Below are positions 1 to 8,552 of a stretch of 64,000 bases of DNA, piece after piece; positions within the stretch are counted from its first letter, which is position 1; every line of letters begins with the position of its first letter. This DNA comes from JAHRAW01 sp965203265 (lineage in GTDB: Bacteria; Pseudomonadota; Gammaproteobacteria; Arenicellales; Poriferihabitantaceae): the NCBI GenBank assembly GCA_965203265.1, contig CBDBBV010000002.1:1550001-1614000 (forward strand), in the 5' to 3' direction. The notes beneath the pieces were generated by a model. That model was given only the letters and a program-made list of their open reading frames with translations, was not told where the DNA came from and did not search any database. Both the position numbers and the translations under genes were made by a program.

Positions 1-1
1 C

Positions 2-856
2 CAGTGCATTTCCAGCGTGCGCGGCAATGTGCCGCCGGAGAAACGCCGCCTCAGCATGGTCTTTCAGGAACATGCGCTGTTTCCCCATCTCACCGTGGAA
101 AAGAATGTGGCCGCCGGCCTGCACGACCTCGACGCCGCCGCCAGTAACCGGATCGTCCAGTCGATGCTCGAACGGGTCGGGCTGAGCGGCATGAACCGGC
201 GCTACCCCCACGAACTGTCCGGCGGCCAACAGCAGCGCGTCGCCCTCGCCAGAGCGCTCGCCCCCAGCCCGCGACTGCTGCTGATGGACGAGCCGTTTTC
301 CAATCTGGACCCCGACCTGCGGGAAAAACTGCGGCAGGAAGTGCGTGCCCTGCTACGGGACATCGGCACCACCTGCCTGCTGGTAACCCACGATCAGCTG
401 GACGCATTCACCTTCGGCGAACGGGTCGGGGTGATGAAGGACGGCGCCATCGAGCAGTGGGACACGGCCTATCAGGTATATCACCAACCCGCCACCCGCT
501 TCGTCGCCGATTTCATCGGCGAGGGGGTGTTCCTCGACGGCGTGGTTTCGCCGAACCGCGTGATCGAAACCGAGCTCGCCTCCCTGTACGGATTGAGCGA
601 ACACGGCTATCCGCCGGGAACGCCGGTCAAGGTGCTGATCCGCCCGGACGATATTCTCCACGACGACGACAGCCCGCGCGTCGCCAAGATCAGGAAGCGG
701 GTATTTCGCGGGGAGAACTACCTGTACACGCTGGTGCTACCCAGCGGTCAGGAAATTCTCTCGCTGGTGCCGTCTCACCACAATCACGCGGTCGGGGAAA
801 ATCTCGGCATCGTGCTCGCCATCGACCATCTGGTGGTCTTTCCGGCGGCGGCGTAA
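2..856 (+). CDS. ABC transporter ATP-binding protein, Fe(III)/polyamine type (5' end outside window)
   Basis: Cytoplasmic ATPase subunit of an importer. The gene is open at the left edge, so the Walker A region is missing. What remains shows the Q-loop (MVFQEHALFPH), the signature LSGGQQQRVALARAL, Walker B with LLLMDEPFSNLD and the H-loop (LVTHDQ). After these come about 110 residues of a TOBE/MOP-like regulatory domain (VKVLIRPDDI). That architecture is typical of FbpC/PotA-type ATPases, and the C-terminal part looks closest to the iron(III) branch. Its permease and binding protein would lie upstream, outside the window. The next gene points toward it from the opposite strand. The substrate cannot be fixed from this fragment. 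Confidence 0.88.
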   Translation, partial: QCISSVRGNVPPEKRRLSMVFQEHALFPHLTVEKNVAAGLHDLDAAASNRIVQSMLERVGLSGMNRRYPHELSGGQQQRVALARALAPSPRLLLMDEPFSNLDPDLREKLRQEVRALLRDIGTTCLLVTHDQLDAFTFGERVGVMKDGAIEQWDTAYQVYHQPATRFVADFIGEGVFLDGVVSPNRVIETELASLYGLSEHGYPPGTPVKVLIRPDDILHDDDSPRVAKIRKRVFRGENYLYTLVLPSGQEILSLVPSHHNHAVGENLGIVLAIDHLVVFPAAA

Positions 857-882
857 GCGAGCGGGCGGGCGGGGCGGGCGTC

Positions 883-2508
883 TCAGTATTGCGGGTCGTA
901 CATCATCGCGCGGATGTTGCTCCGGATATCCGCGAGCCGGGGTTGCTCGGTCAGCCCCTGATCCCACGCACAGGCGGCCACCTCGGCGGCGATTTCCAGC
1001 GAAACCGCGCGGATGGCGTCCAGCGCCGGATAGACCGAGCCGCGCGCCAGATCGGCTTCGCTCACCGCCGCAGCCAGCGCTTGCGCCGAGCGCAGGAACA
1101 CATAGTCGGGGATGGTTTTTGCCCGGCAGGCGATCATGCCGAGGCCGACGCCGGGGAATATGTAGGCGTTGTTGCCCTGCCCCGGATGGAACTTCGTGCC
1201 GCCATATGCAACCGGCGGGAACGGGCTGCCGCTGGCGAAGATCGCGCGACCGCGGCTCCACCGATAGGCTTGCTCTGCCGAACACTCGGCGCGCGCGGTC
1301 GGGTTGGATAACGCGAATATCACCGGGCGCGGGCAGAATTTCGTCATCAATGAGACGATCCGCTCAGTAAACGTGGCGGCGCTGCCGGTGGCGCCGATGA
1401 GTATCTGCGGGCGATGGGCTTTGAGCGCGGCGATTAGTTCCGTAGGCTGATGCGGCAGGTCGTGGGCGAAGGGGGTGAGGAATTCCGGCAAGTCCTTACG
1501 GCTGGCCTCGACCAGCCCGCCGCGATTGAAAAACCACAGCCGCCGACGCGCCTCGTCCTCCCCCAAGCCGTGCTGCACCAGCGCCTGAACGATCATCGAG
1601 CCGATGCCGACCGCGGCCGACCCGGCGCCGAGGAAGGCGAAGCGAAGGTCGGTGAAATCCATGCCGGAAATGCGCAGGGACGCATACACCCCCGCCAGCG
1701 CCACCGCCGCGGTGCCCTGAATATCGTCGTTGAAGCAGAAGGTGTTGTGCTGATATTTGCGCAACAACGCGAACGCATTGGCGGCGGTGAAGTCCTCGAA
1801 CTGAATCAGCACGCCGGGGTAGGCGTCCTGAGCCGCGTCGATGAATTCATCCATCAGGCTGAAATAGGCGTCGCCGCGCAGGCGCTTGCTGCGCGCGCCG
1901 AGATAAACCGGATCCGCCAGCAATTGCTCATTATCTGTGCCGACATCGAACATCACCGGTAAGCACTGGCTCGGATGGATGCCGGCGCAGGCGCAATAGA
2001 GGCTCAGTTTTCCGATGGGAATGCCCATGCCGCTGGCGCCGAGGTCGCCGAGGCCGAGAATCCGCTCGCCGTCGGTGACCACGATGATGCGAACATCCCG
2101 GTGAGGCCAGTTGTCGAGGATTTCGCGGATTTGCCCGCGATCGTTCGCGGTCACATAGAAGCCGCTCTCCAAGCGAAAAATGGTGGCGAATTCCTTGCAC
2201 GCCTGACCCACGGTGGGGGTATAGATGAGCGGCATGATCTCGCAGATATTGTCGATCACCAGCCGGTAGAACAACCGCTCGTTGCGGTGCTGCAACGCCG
2301 AGAGGAAGATGTATTTCTCGATGTCGCTCTCCTTGCGCCGCAGATTGGCCAGCACCCGATTCAGCTGGGTGCGCATGGAGCCGGTGCTGGCCGGCAACAG
2401 CCCCCGCAGGTGGTAGCGCTGGCGCTCTTCCGGAGTGAACGCGGTGGACTTGGTGCTGGCCGGATTGCGCAGCAGGTCGACGCCGGTTTGCTCGCGCGGC
2501 GGTTTCAT
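883..2508 (-). CDS. maeA: NAD-type malic enzyme (malate dehydrogenase, oxaloacetate-decarboxylating)
   Basis: Oxidatively decarboxylates malate to pyruvate and CO2 with NAD(P)H formation, in the cytoplasm. The 541-residue product has the malic enzyme N-terminal motif YTPTVG (residues 96-101, with the conserved Tyr), the IPIGKLSLY segment with the catalytic Lys, the metal-binding FEDF, the FNDDIQGT segment and the dinucleotide fold FLGAGSAAVG. Length fits the large SfcA/MaeA class of about 565 residues. The reading frame stays open to 2991, but family similarity begins near the ATG at 2508 and a longer start would run over the rnfB gene on the other strand. It is transcribed divergently from rnfB. 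The sequence does not decide NAD against NADP; NAD is inferred from the class. Confidence 0.93.
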   Translation of the reverse strand: MKPPREQTGVDLLRNPASTKSTAFTPEERQRYHLRGLLPASTGSMRTQLNRVLANLRRKESDIEKYIFLSALQHRNERLFYRLVIDNICEIMPLIYTPTVGQACKEFATIFRLESGFYVTANDRGQIREILDNWPHRDVRIIVVTDGERILGLGDLGASGMGIPIGKLSLYCACAGIHPSQCLPVMFDVGTDNEQLLADPVYLGARSKRLRGDAYFSLMDEFIDAAQDAYPGVLIQFEDFTAANAFALLRKYQHNTFCFNDDIQGTAAVALAGVYASLRISGMDFTDLRFAFLGAGSAAVGIGSMIVQALVQHGLGEDEARRRLWFFNRGGLVEASRKDLPEFLTPFAHDLPHQPTELIAALKAHRPQILIGATGSAATFTERIVSLMTKFCPRPVIFALSNPTARAECSAEQAYRWSRGRAIFASGSPFPPVAYGGTKFHPGQGNNAYIFPGVGLGMIACRAKTIPDYVFLRSAQALAAAVSEADLARGSVYPALDAIRAVSLEIAAEVAACAWDQGLTEQPRLADIRSNIRAMMYDPQY

Positions 2509-2652
2509 CGGAATCCGGAGGGGTGCTCGGTTGCTGTCGTCATGACTCGGTATTTTATCATTGCGGCTCGATTTGGTAGGATACTGCCTGATCATTTCCC
2601 CATCGCGCCGAACCCCACCACCGGCGCCGAACCAAGCCGAACCGAATCGAGC

Positions 2653-3309
2653 ATGAGCGCATCGCCCCGGCAGCAGGAACTGGCAGAGGCAATCGATCGC
2701 CGCCTGCCGCAAACCCAGTGTACCCAGTGCGGCTATCCCGGCTGCATGGACTACGCCCAAGCCATCGCCGCGGGCGAGGCCGACATCAATCAGTGCCCGC
2801 CGGGCGGGGAGGTTTCCATCCATGCGCTGGCACGCCTGCTCGCCCGCCCGGCAAAACCGCTGAATCCGCAAAACGGCCGCCATCAACCCCTGCGGCTGGC
2901 GTTCATTCGGGAAGAAAACTGTATCGGCTGCAAGCTCTGCATTGCCGCTTGTCCGGTGGACTGCATCATCGGCGCGACCAAGTTGATGCACACGGTGATC
3001 GCCGAGGATTGCAGCGGCTGCGAGCTGTGCCTGCCGGTTTGCCCGACCGACTGCATCGATCTAGTGGAGCCGGCGGCGGATCACGGCAAATCGGGACAGC
3101 CCAGCCGCTGGCCCGAATTCAGCCGGCAACAGGTGGAAAAATCCCGCGAACGCGCGCAACAAAAACGTCGGCGGCTGGCCGATGCGGCGGCGGAGCGCGA
3201 GCGGCAAAGGCGACGGCGTCTGGGAGGCGGCGAAAGCGGCGACGCCGCGCAATCTGAAATTCTCGCGGCGCTGCAACGCAAGCAACACGCGTCGCCGCCG
3301 TCATCGTGA
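2653..3309 (+). CDS. rnfB: RnfB/RsxB-type ferredoxin subunit, soluble form
   Basis: Iron-sulfur protein of the Rnf electron-transport family, which moves electrons between NADH and ferredoxin or to SoxR. The 218-residue product carries an Fe-S domain with Cys23, Cys26, Cys31 and Cys48, then two 4Fe-4S motifs (CIGCKLCIAACPVDC and CSGCELCLPVCPTDC), then a basic, Arg-rich tail of about 65 residues. The N-terminal membrane anchor of E. coli RsxB is absent. No other rnf gene lies in the window. The start ATG at 2653 fits the domain start, whereas the open frame upstream overlaps malic enzyme. It overlaps nth by 4 bases, a pairing common in proteobacteria, so the two are probably cotranscribed. Its redox partner is unknown here. 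Confidence 0.85.
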   Translation: MSASPRQQELAEAIDRRLPQTQCTQCGYPGCMDYAQAIAAGEADINQCPPGGEVSIHALARLLARPAKPLNPQNGRHQPLRLAFIREENCIGCKLCIAACPVDCIIGATKLMHTVIAEDCSGCELCLPVCPTDCIDLVEPAADHGKSGQPSRWPEFSRQQVEKSRERAQQKRRRLADAAAERERQRRRRLGGGESGDAAQSEILAALQRKQHASPPSS

Positions 3310-3947
3310 ACGAGCGCGCGGTGCGGGCGATGTTCGAGCGCCTGCGAGACCATAATCCCGAACCCACCACGGAATTGCGCTATCGATCCGTGTTCGAGCT
3401 GCTGGTCGCGGTCATCCTGTCGGCTCAGGCCACCGATGTTTCGGTCAATCTCGCCACCGCCAAACTGTATCGATCTGCGAACACCCCCCGGGGAATTCTC
3501 CGCCTCGGGCCGGAGAAACTGAAGGCGTACATCAAGACCATCGGTTTGTACAACACCAAGGCGGTCAACATCATCAAGACCTGCCGAATACTCATCGAAC
3601 GCCACGGAGGCGAAGTGCCGAGCGATCGCGAACAGCTGATGGCGCTGCCCGGAGTCGGGCGCAAAACCGCCAATGTCATTCTCAACACCGCCTTCGGGCA
3701 TCCCACGATTGCCGTGGACACCCATGTGTTTCGCGTGTCGAATCGCACCCGCATCGCGCCGGGCGACGATGTGCTGGCGGTCGAACGCGGCTTGCTGCGC
3801 GCCGTCCCGGACGATTTCAAGCAGCATGCCCACCATTGGCTGATTCTGCTCGGCCGCCATACCTGCCTGGCGCGCAGGCCGAAATGCGACCAGTGTCCCA
3901 TCGACGACCTGTGCCCATCGGCGCATTCGTTCCCGCGAGCCAGCTAA
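3306..3947 (+). CDS. nth: endonuclease III, base-excision DNA glycosylase/AP lyase
   Basis: Removes oxidised pyrimidines and nicks the abasic site. The 213-residue protein has the helix-hairpin-helix LPGVGRKTAN with the catalytic Lys120, the catalytic Asp138 in VDTHV, and the C-terminal 4Fe-4S cluster Cys187-X6-Cys194-X2-Cys197-X5-Cys203. All key residues are intact and the length is normal. The start is GTG, placed in the GTGA overlap with the rnfB stop, which implies translational coupling. Confidence 0.97.
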   Translation: MNERAVRAMFERLRDHNPEPTTELRYRSVFELLVAVILSAQATDVSVNLATAKLYRSANTPRGILRLGPEKLKAYIKTIGLYNTKAVNIIKTCRILIERHGGEVPSDREQLMALPGVGRKTANVILNTAFGHPTIAVDTHVFRVSNRTRIAPGDDVLAVERGLLRAVPDDFKQHAHHWLILLGRHTCLARRPKCDQCPIDDLCPSAHSFPRAS

Positions 3948-4035
3948 TTGCGCCGCCCCATCGCCGACCCGCCTTCGATGGGTTACACTCGCCATTGAAC
4001 TGGCACGCCTCGCCTCGCCTCGCCGACAACCCACC

Positions 4036-5001
4036 ATGGAAACCGCACACCACGACTTCAATCAAACGCTCAAGCGGCACAACCTCTTTCCGTTGACGCG
4101 CGCTACATTGCGCGAACTGCAAGTCAATCTCGGCTACCGCTGCAATCAGGCGTGCGAACATTGCCATGTCGAGGCCGGCCCCAAGCGAACCGAGATGATG
4201 GCGGCGGAGACCATGGACAAGATACTGCTGTGGGCGGCGCAAAACGGCATCGATTCCGCCGACCTGACCGGCGGCGCGCCGGAACTGATCCCCGGATTTC
4301 GCAGGTTCGTCGACGGCTTGCTGGAACGGGGCATCGGCGTAACCTCCCGTTGCAATCTCACGGTGCTGTTCGAACCCGGTCAGGAAGATCTGGCGCAATG
4401 GTATGCCGAGCGCAAGGTTCGGCTGGTGTGCTCGCTCCCCTGCTACACCGCGAAAAACGTCGAGGCGCAACGCGGCAAGGGGGTGTTCGGTAAGAGCATC
4501 GAGGCGCTTCAGGCGCTCAACCGTCAGGGATACGGCCGCCGCAGCGGGCTGCGTCTGGATCTGGTGTACAACCCGGTGGGCGCCACCCTGCCGCCGCCGC
4601 AGGCCGGTTTGCAGGACGACTACAAGGTTCGGCTGAAGGCGGATTTCGGCATCGATTTCGACAGCCTGCTGACCATCGCCAATCTGCCCATCAACCGCTT
4701 CGAGCACTTTCTCGCGCGCACCGGCCAACTGGATAGATACCGGCAACTTCTGGTGGACAACTTCAATCCGGCCACTGTGAGGCCGCTGATGTGCCGCCAT
4801 TTGTTGAGCGTCGACTGGCAGGGCTACCTGTACGACTGCGATTTCAATCAGATGCTGAAACTGCCGATGGCGGCCAGCGGACGAAAGCAACTGTGGCAGA
4901 TCACGCGGGCGCAACTGGAGAACGCGCCCATCGCTCTGGGCAAACACTGCTTCGGCTGCACCGCCGGTGCCGGCAGCAGCTGCGGCGGGGCGCTCACTTG
5001 A
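4036..5001 (+). CDS. arsS: radical SAM protein, ArsS family (arsenosugar biosynthesis type)
   Basis: Radical-SAM enzyme with the cluster motif Cys36-X3-Cys40-X2-Cys43 in an N-terminal TIM-barrel-like domain, followed by a DUF3641-type C-terminal region. It ends in a Cys-rich segment (HCFGCTAGAGSSCGG). That architecture is the one annotated as arsenosugar biosynthesis radical SAM protein ArsS. In some relatives a C-terminal residue is selenocysteine; here the codons are ordinary Cys codons and the frame ends at TGA after Thr321. No arsM or other ars gene is nearby, so an arsenic role is by family only. A possible -10 (TTACACT) lies about 45 bases upstream. Confidence 0.8.
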   Translation: METAHHDFNQTLKRHNLFPLTRATLRELQVNLGYRCNQACEHCHVEAGPKRTEMMAAETMDKILLWAAQNGIDSADLTGGAPELIPGFRRFVDGLLERGIGVTSRCNLTVLFEPGQEDLAQWYAERKVRLVCSLPCYTAKNVEAQRGKGVFGKSIEALQALNRQGYGRRSGLRLDLVYNPVGATLPPPQAGLQDDYKVRLKADFGIDFDSLLTIANLPINRFEHFLARTGQLDRYRQLLVDNFNPATVRPLMCRHLLSVDWQGYLYDCDFNQMLKLPMAASGRKQLWQITRAQLENAPIALGKHCFGCTAGAGSSCGGALT

Positions 5002-5061
5002 TTTTGTCGGCGCATCGGTGTATCAAGGGATGATTTCGCTTATCGGAACTCGGAGCTGCCA

Positions 5062-6057
5062 ATGAACCCACCCCCACGCAAAACCCCTCCCATCGAACCC
5101 GTCAGCGGCACGGTGTTGCCGAGATTTGCCGGGCCCTCGACCTTCTGCCGTCTGCCCGAATTGCGGGATGTGCCCTATTGCGATGTCGCCATTCTCGGCA
5201 TCCCCTTCGATTCCGGCACCAGTTACCGCCCCGGCGCCCGCTTCGGCCCGCAGGCAATCCGTCAGGCTTCGCGCCATCTGCGCACCAACTTTCACCCGGC
5301 CTACGACACCGAGCCCTACCGAGATTTGCAGGTCGCCGACGCCGGCGATGTCGGCTGCAACCCGTTCAGCATTCAGGAGGCCATCGAGCAGATCGAGCAG
5401 GCGGCCACAGAATTGTTCGAGAAGGCCAATTCCATCGTCAGCCTCGGCGGCGACCATACCATCGCGCTGCCGCTGTTGCGGGCGGTGAACAAGCAGGTCG
5501 AGCCCGGTCCCGTGGCGCTGGTGCATTTCGACGCCCATCTGGACACCTGGGACACCTATTTCAGCGCGCCCTACACCCACGGCACCCCGTTTCGCCGGGC
5601 GGCCGAAGAAGGGCTGTTCCGAGACGACGCCTCCATGCACATAGGCATTCGCGGGCCGCTATACAGTCGTCAGGATCTCGAACAAGATCGGGAGCTGGGC
5701 TTCAAGGTGATCCACTGCGATGAACTGCAAAGCGAGGGCGTCGAGCATGTCGCCGCGAGAATCCGCCGACGAGTCGGCGACCACCCGTTGTATCTTTCCA
5801 TCGATATCGACGTACTCGACCCCAGCCACGCGCCGGGCACCGGCACCCCCGAAATCGCCGGCATGAGCAGCCGCGAATTGGTCAACATCATTCGCGGATT
5901 GCAGGGGTTGAATCTGGTCGCGGCGGATATCGTGGAAGTGGCGCCGGCATATGACCACGCCGAAATCACCTCACTGGCAGCCGCCACCATCGCTTTTGAG
6001 ATGGTTAATTTGATTGCTTGTAGGGGCAAGAAGTTACCCGACAGTGGCGGAAGTTGA
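5062..6057 (+). CDS. speB: agmatinase / ureohydrolase family enzyme
   Basis: Mn-dependent ureohydrolase, probably agmatine to putrescine plus urea. The 331-residue protein has the three metal-binding motifs of the family: GGDHT (129-133), DAHLD (157-161) and SIDIDVLDP (Asp248 and Asp250). The length is slightly above the E. coli enzyme (306) because of an N-terminal extension. Guanidinobutyrase or another guanidino-acid hydrolase is possible, because family members share these motifs. The last residues (about 320-331) are polar and lie immediately before an acquired restriction-modification pair, so the original C-terminus may have been changed. No arginine decarboxylase gene is in the window. 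Confidence 0.87.
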   Translation: MNPPPRKTPPIEPVSGTVLPRFAGPSTFCRLPELRDVPYCDVAILGIPFDSGTSYRPGARFGPQAIRQASRHLRTNFHPAYDTEPYRDLQVADAGDVGCNPFSIQEAIEQIEQAATELFEKANSIVSLGGDHTIALPLLRAVNKQVEPGPVALVHFDAHLDTWDTYFSAPYTHGTPFRRAAEEGLFRDDASMHIGIRGPLYSRQDLEQDRELGFKVIHCDELQSEGVEHVAARIRRRVGDHPLYLSIDIDVLDPSHAPGTGTPEIAGMSSRELVNIIRGLQGLNLVAADIVEVAPAYDHAEITSLAAATIAFEMVNLIACRGKKLPDSGGS

Positions 6058-6108
6058 GCGAAACATGAACGGAAATCACGCTATCCACAAGGAATCGGTA
6101 TCTGGAAA

Positions 6109-7029
6109 ATGATCATGCAGACCAGTCTCGATACGGGCATCGCCGAAGAATCGAAGACAAAAGCGAAACCCCCTCGCTGGATTGTTGCCACGGACTGCCG
6201 TGAGGCAATGGCATCCATGGGGAGCAAGAGTGTCTCTCTTATCGTTACCGATCCGCCCTATTTCATAGACGGCATGGGGGATGATTGGAACAATGATGCG
6301 TTGGAACGCAGAGTAAGGCCGCAAGGTGTTGTCGGTTCTCTTCCCATTGGAATGAAGTTTGATGTAACTCAGGGAATACGGCTACGGAAATTTCTCCAAC
6401 CCATCGCAATGGAATGGATGAGAATCATCAAGCCCGGTGGGTTTGTCCTGTGTTTTTCCCAGAACAGGCTTGTTCACCATACCGCCATGGCCATAGAGAC
6501 TTCCGGTTTCGAGATAAGGGATATTCTCGCTTGGCGTTACGAAGGTCAGGCGAAGGCATTCACGCAAAATCATTTCATCCGCAAGCGGGATATACCGGAA
6601 AAGGAGAAACAACGTCTCTTGCGCAAGTTGGGCGATCGGAAAACTCCGCAGTTGAAGCCTCAATGCGAATTGATCGTGCTGGGTCAGGCGCCGCGTGAGG
6701 GCACCTTTGTGGACAACTGGGACAAATGGGAAACCGGCTTGATCGATCCGCACGATCCACTCATTCAACCTGACCGGTTTCCGGGAACCGTGATACCCGC
6801 AGCCAAACCGCGCAAAAGACATGGTCATATGACAACCAAGCCGGTCGATCTCCTGCGTCACCTCATCCGCATTTTCTCCTCCGAAGATGCCGTGGTATTC
6901 GATCCGTTTTCAGGTTCCGGTTCCACTGGCGTGGCGGCGCGGTTGGAAGGCAGAAGATTCACGGGAGTGGAAATCGACCGGAACATGGCGTTGAATGCGG
7001 AAAAGCGCATCGAGGCAATGATTATATGA
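6109..7029 (+). CDS. type II DNA methyltransferase, beta-type motif order
   Basis: S-adenosylmethionine-dependent DNA methyltransferase that modifies an N4-cytosine or N6-adenine. The catalytic DPPY is near the N-terminus (residues 48-51) and the SAM-binding motif FDPFSGSGSTG is near the C-terminus (about 265), the order of the beta group. The segment between them, with several Lys- and Arg-rich stretches, is the likely recognition region. The gene has visibly lower GC and more A-rich codons than its neighbours and overlaps the next gene by 4 bases (ATGA), forming a restriction-modification operon. ATG codons at 6109 and 6115 are both possible starts. The recognition sequence cannot be read from the protein. 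Confidence 0.92.
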   Translation: MIMQTSLDTGIAEESKTKAKPPRWIVATDCREAMASMGSKSVSLIVTDPPYFIDGMGDDWNNDALERRVRPQGVVGSLPIGMKFDVTQGIRLRKFLQPIAMEWMRIIKPGGFVLCFSQNRLVHHTAMAIETSGFEIRDILAWRYEGQAKAFTQNHFIRKRDIPEKEKQRLLRKLGDRKTPQLKPQCELIVLGQAPREGTFVDNWDKWETGLIDPHDPLIQPDRFPGTVIPAAKPRKRHGHMTTKPVDLLRHLIRIFSSEDAVVFDPFSGSGSTGVAARLEGRRFTGVEIDRNMALNAEKRIEAMII

Positions 7030-7709
7030 CCCTTCCTCATCCTGACCGGCTGCAAGCGGCATGGCTGGAGTTGCAAGAAATTCATCGGGAATATCTTGCC
7101 GTTCATCAGGTAAAGATTCCCTCGGCAACCCATTATGCGGATACCAACAAGTCTCTCTGGCTGGCCGTCTTGTATCTCTATCAGGACAGAGAAGTACACA
7201 AAAACACAATGTCCGCCATTGCGAAACGAGATATACCGAACGCAGCCGCGGATCAACAAGTAAGACACCTCAAGCGGGATGGATGGAGCATTGGCGACAA
7301 GCCAGGGCTTCACAGGCTGAATCCATATAAACCATCACTCGCTTTTTTGAACGCCGAAGCACGCCGACGAAGCAGACTTACCGCCTCGGATTTCGAGGGG
7401 ATAAAGGAGGCTTACGGAAAACGATGCGCGACATGCGGCGCCACAGAGGGAAGACCGGATCCGCGCTATGGCGATGAAATGGTCGCATTGCAACAAGGAC
7501 ACCAAAATCCACACAAGCGAGGGGACGATAGGGAAAACATCATTCCGCAGTGCCAGTTTTGTAACCGAGCCTACAAGGATGATTATGTATTCGACAACAA
7601 GGGGCGCGTTCGTGCCGTGGCAAGCATTCGCCCGGTGGAAAGAGCCAATGAAAATGTGCAACAAAAAATTCTCGATTGGCTTGTCGAAAAATTCAAGGGA
7701 AAACCATAA
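7026..7709 (+). CDS. HNH-type restriction endonuclease, partner of the upstream methyltransferase
   Basis: A 227-residue protein with a C-terminal treble-clef HNH-like fold: CATC, then GHQNPHKRGD with candidate catalytic His, then ENIIPQCQFCNR, giving two CxxC zinc knuckles around the His/Asn residues. The N-terminal 120 residues resemble no domain I recognise and probably bind DNA. It starts in the ATGA overlap with the methyltransferase gene, the usual layout of a type II pair, and shares its low-GC codon use. It is taken to be the cognate nuclease, although a solitary HNH protein of other function cannot be excluded. Confidence 0.83.
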   Translation: MTLPHPDRLQAAWLELQEIHREYLAVHQVKIPSATHYADTNKSLWLAVLYLYQDREVHKNTMSAIAKRDIPNAAADQQVRHLKRDGWSIGDKPGLHRLNPYKPSLAFLNAEARRRSRLTASDFEGIKEAYGKRCATCGATEGRPDPRYGDEMVALQQGHQNPHKRGDDRENIIPQCQFCNRAYKDDYVFDNKGRVRAVASIRPVERANENVQQKILDWLVEKFKGKP

Positions 7710-7770
7710 ATCATAATCGGGAAGACGCGCCGTCTCCACCTCATTTCCATGGCCGGAATGAATCGTATTT

Positions 7771-7779
7771 TGCTATAAT
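7771..7779 (+). promoter_or_regulatory. extended -10 promoter for rph
   Basis: TGCTATAAT, a perfect TATAAT preceded by TG at the extended position, 28 bases upstream of the rph ATG. No good -35 is visible at 17 bases. It lies after the restriction nuclease gene, so rph, rdgB and gpmI can be transcribed independently of the acquired pair. Confidence 0.6.
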
Positions 7780-7806
7780 GCCCGGCCTCCATCCCCGAGC
7801 CCGCCC

Positions 7807-8550
7807 ATGCCCCGCCCAAGTGGTCGCGAAAACGACGAATTGCGACCGATCTCCATCATCCGCCACTACACGCGGCACGCCGAGGGCTCCGTGTTGATCA
7901 GCTTCGGCGATACTCGGGTGCTGTGCAACGCCAGCATCGAGGAGAAAGTGCCCGTGTTCTTGCGCAGCAAAAACCTGCGCAAGCAAAAACACGGGTGGAT
8001 TACCGCGGAGTACGGCATGTTGCCGCGCGCCACCAACGAGCGCAACGCACGCGAAGCCGCTCGGGGTCGGCAGAGTGGCCGCGTTCTGGAAATCCAGCGA
8101 TTGATCGGGCGCGCCCTTCGCGCTGTGGTCGATCTGCGGCGGCTCGGCGAACGCACCATCGTGCTCGACTGCGATGTCATTCAAGCCGACGGGGGCACTC
8201 GCACCGCCGCGATTTCCGGCGCATTTGTGGCGCTGGTGGACGCGGTCAACTGGCTGCGCCATCAGGACTTGATCGACGAAAATCCGGTGCATCGCGCGCT
8301 CGCCGCGATCTCGGTCGGCGTCTTTGCAGGCGAGGTTGTCACCGATCTCGACTACGCCGAGGACAACCGCGCGGACACCGACATGAACGTGGTCATGGAC
8401 GATCACGGCGGCCTGATCGAAATTCAGGGCACTGCCGAGGCCGCACCGTTCGACAGAGACACCTTGAATCGCATGCTCGACCATGCGCAAACCGGCATCG
8501 AGCAGATTCTGCGCGTGCAACGGCAGGCGTTGATGGAGGGCGCCGACTAG
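7807..8550 (+). CDS. rph: ribonuclease PH
   Basis: Phosphate-dependent 3'-5' exoribonuclease that trims tRNA 3' ends. The 247-residue product matches the family over its whole length: N-terminal GREND..RPISI, the conserved ARGRQSGRVLEIQRLIGR segment that lines the active site, and DGGTRTAAISGA for phosphate binding. It starts at the ATG following the extended -10 promoter and ends 2 bases before rdgB, so the two are an operon. Confidence 0.97.
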   Translation: MPRPSGRENDELRPISIIRHYTRHAEGSVLISFGDTRVLCNASIEEKVPVFLRSKNLRKQKHGWITAEYGMLPRATNERNAREAARGRQSGRVLEIQRLIGRALRAVVDLRRLGERTIVLDCDVIQADGGTRTAAISGAFVALVDAVNWLRHQDLIDENPVHRALAAISVGVFAGEVVTDLDYAEDNRADTDMNVVMDDHGGLIEIQGTAEAAPFDRDTLNRMLDHAQTGIEQILRVQRQALMEGAD

Positions 8551-8552
8551 CC

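Noticed and set aside
2509..2991. Longer malic enzyme start at 2991
   Set aside because: It would overlap the rnfB gene on the opposite strand and adds no family similarity.
4970..5001. Selenocysteine codon at the ArsS C-terminus
   Set aside because: The positions are Cys codons (TGC); the only TGA is the terminal stop and no SECIS-like hairpin is apparent.
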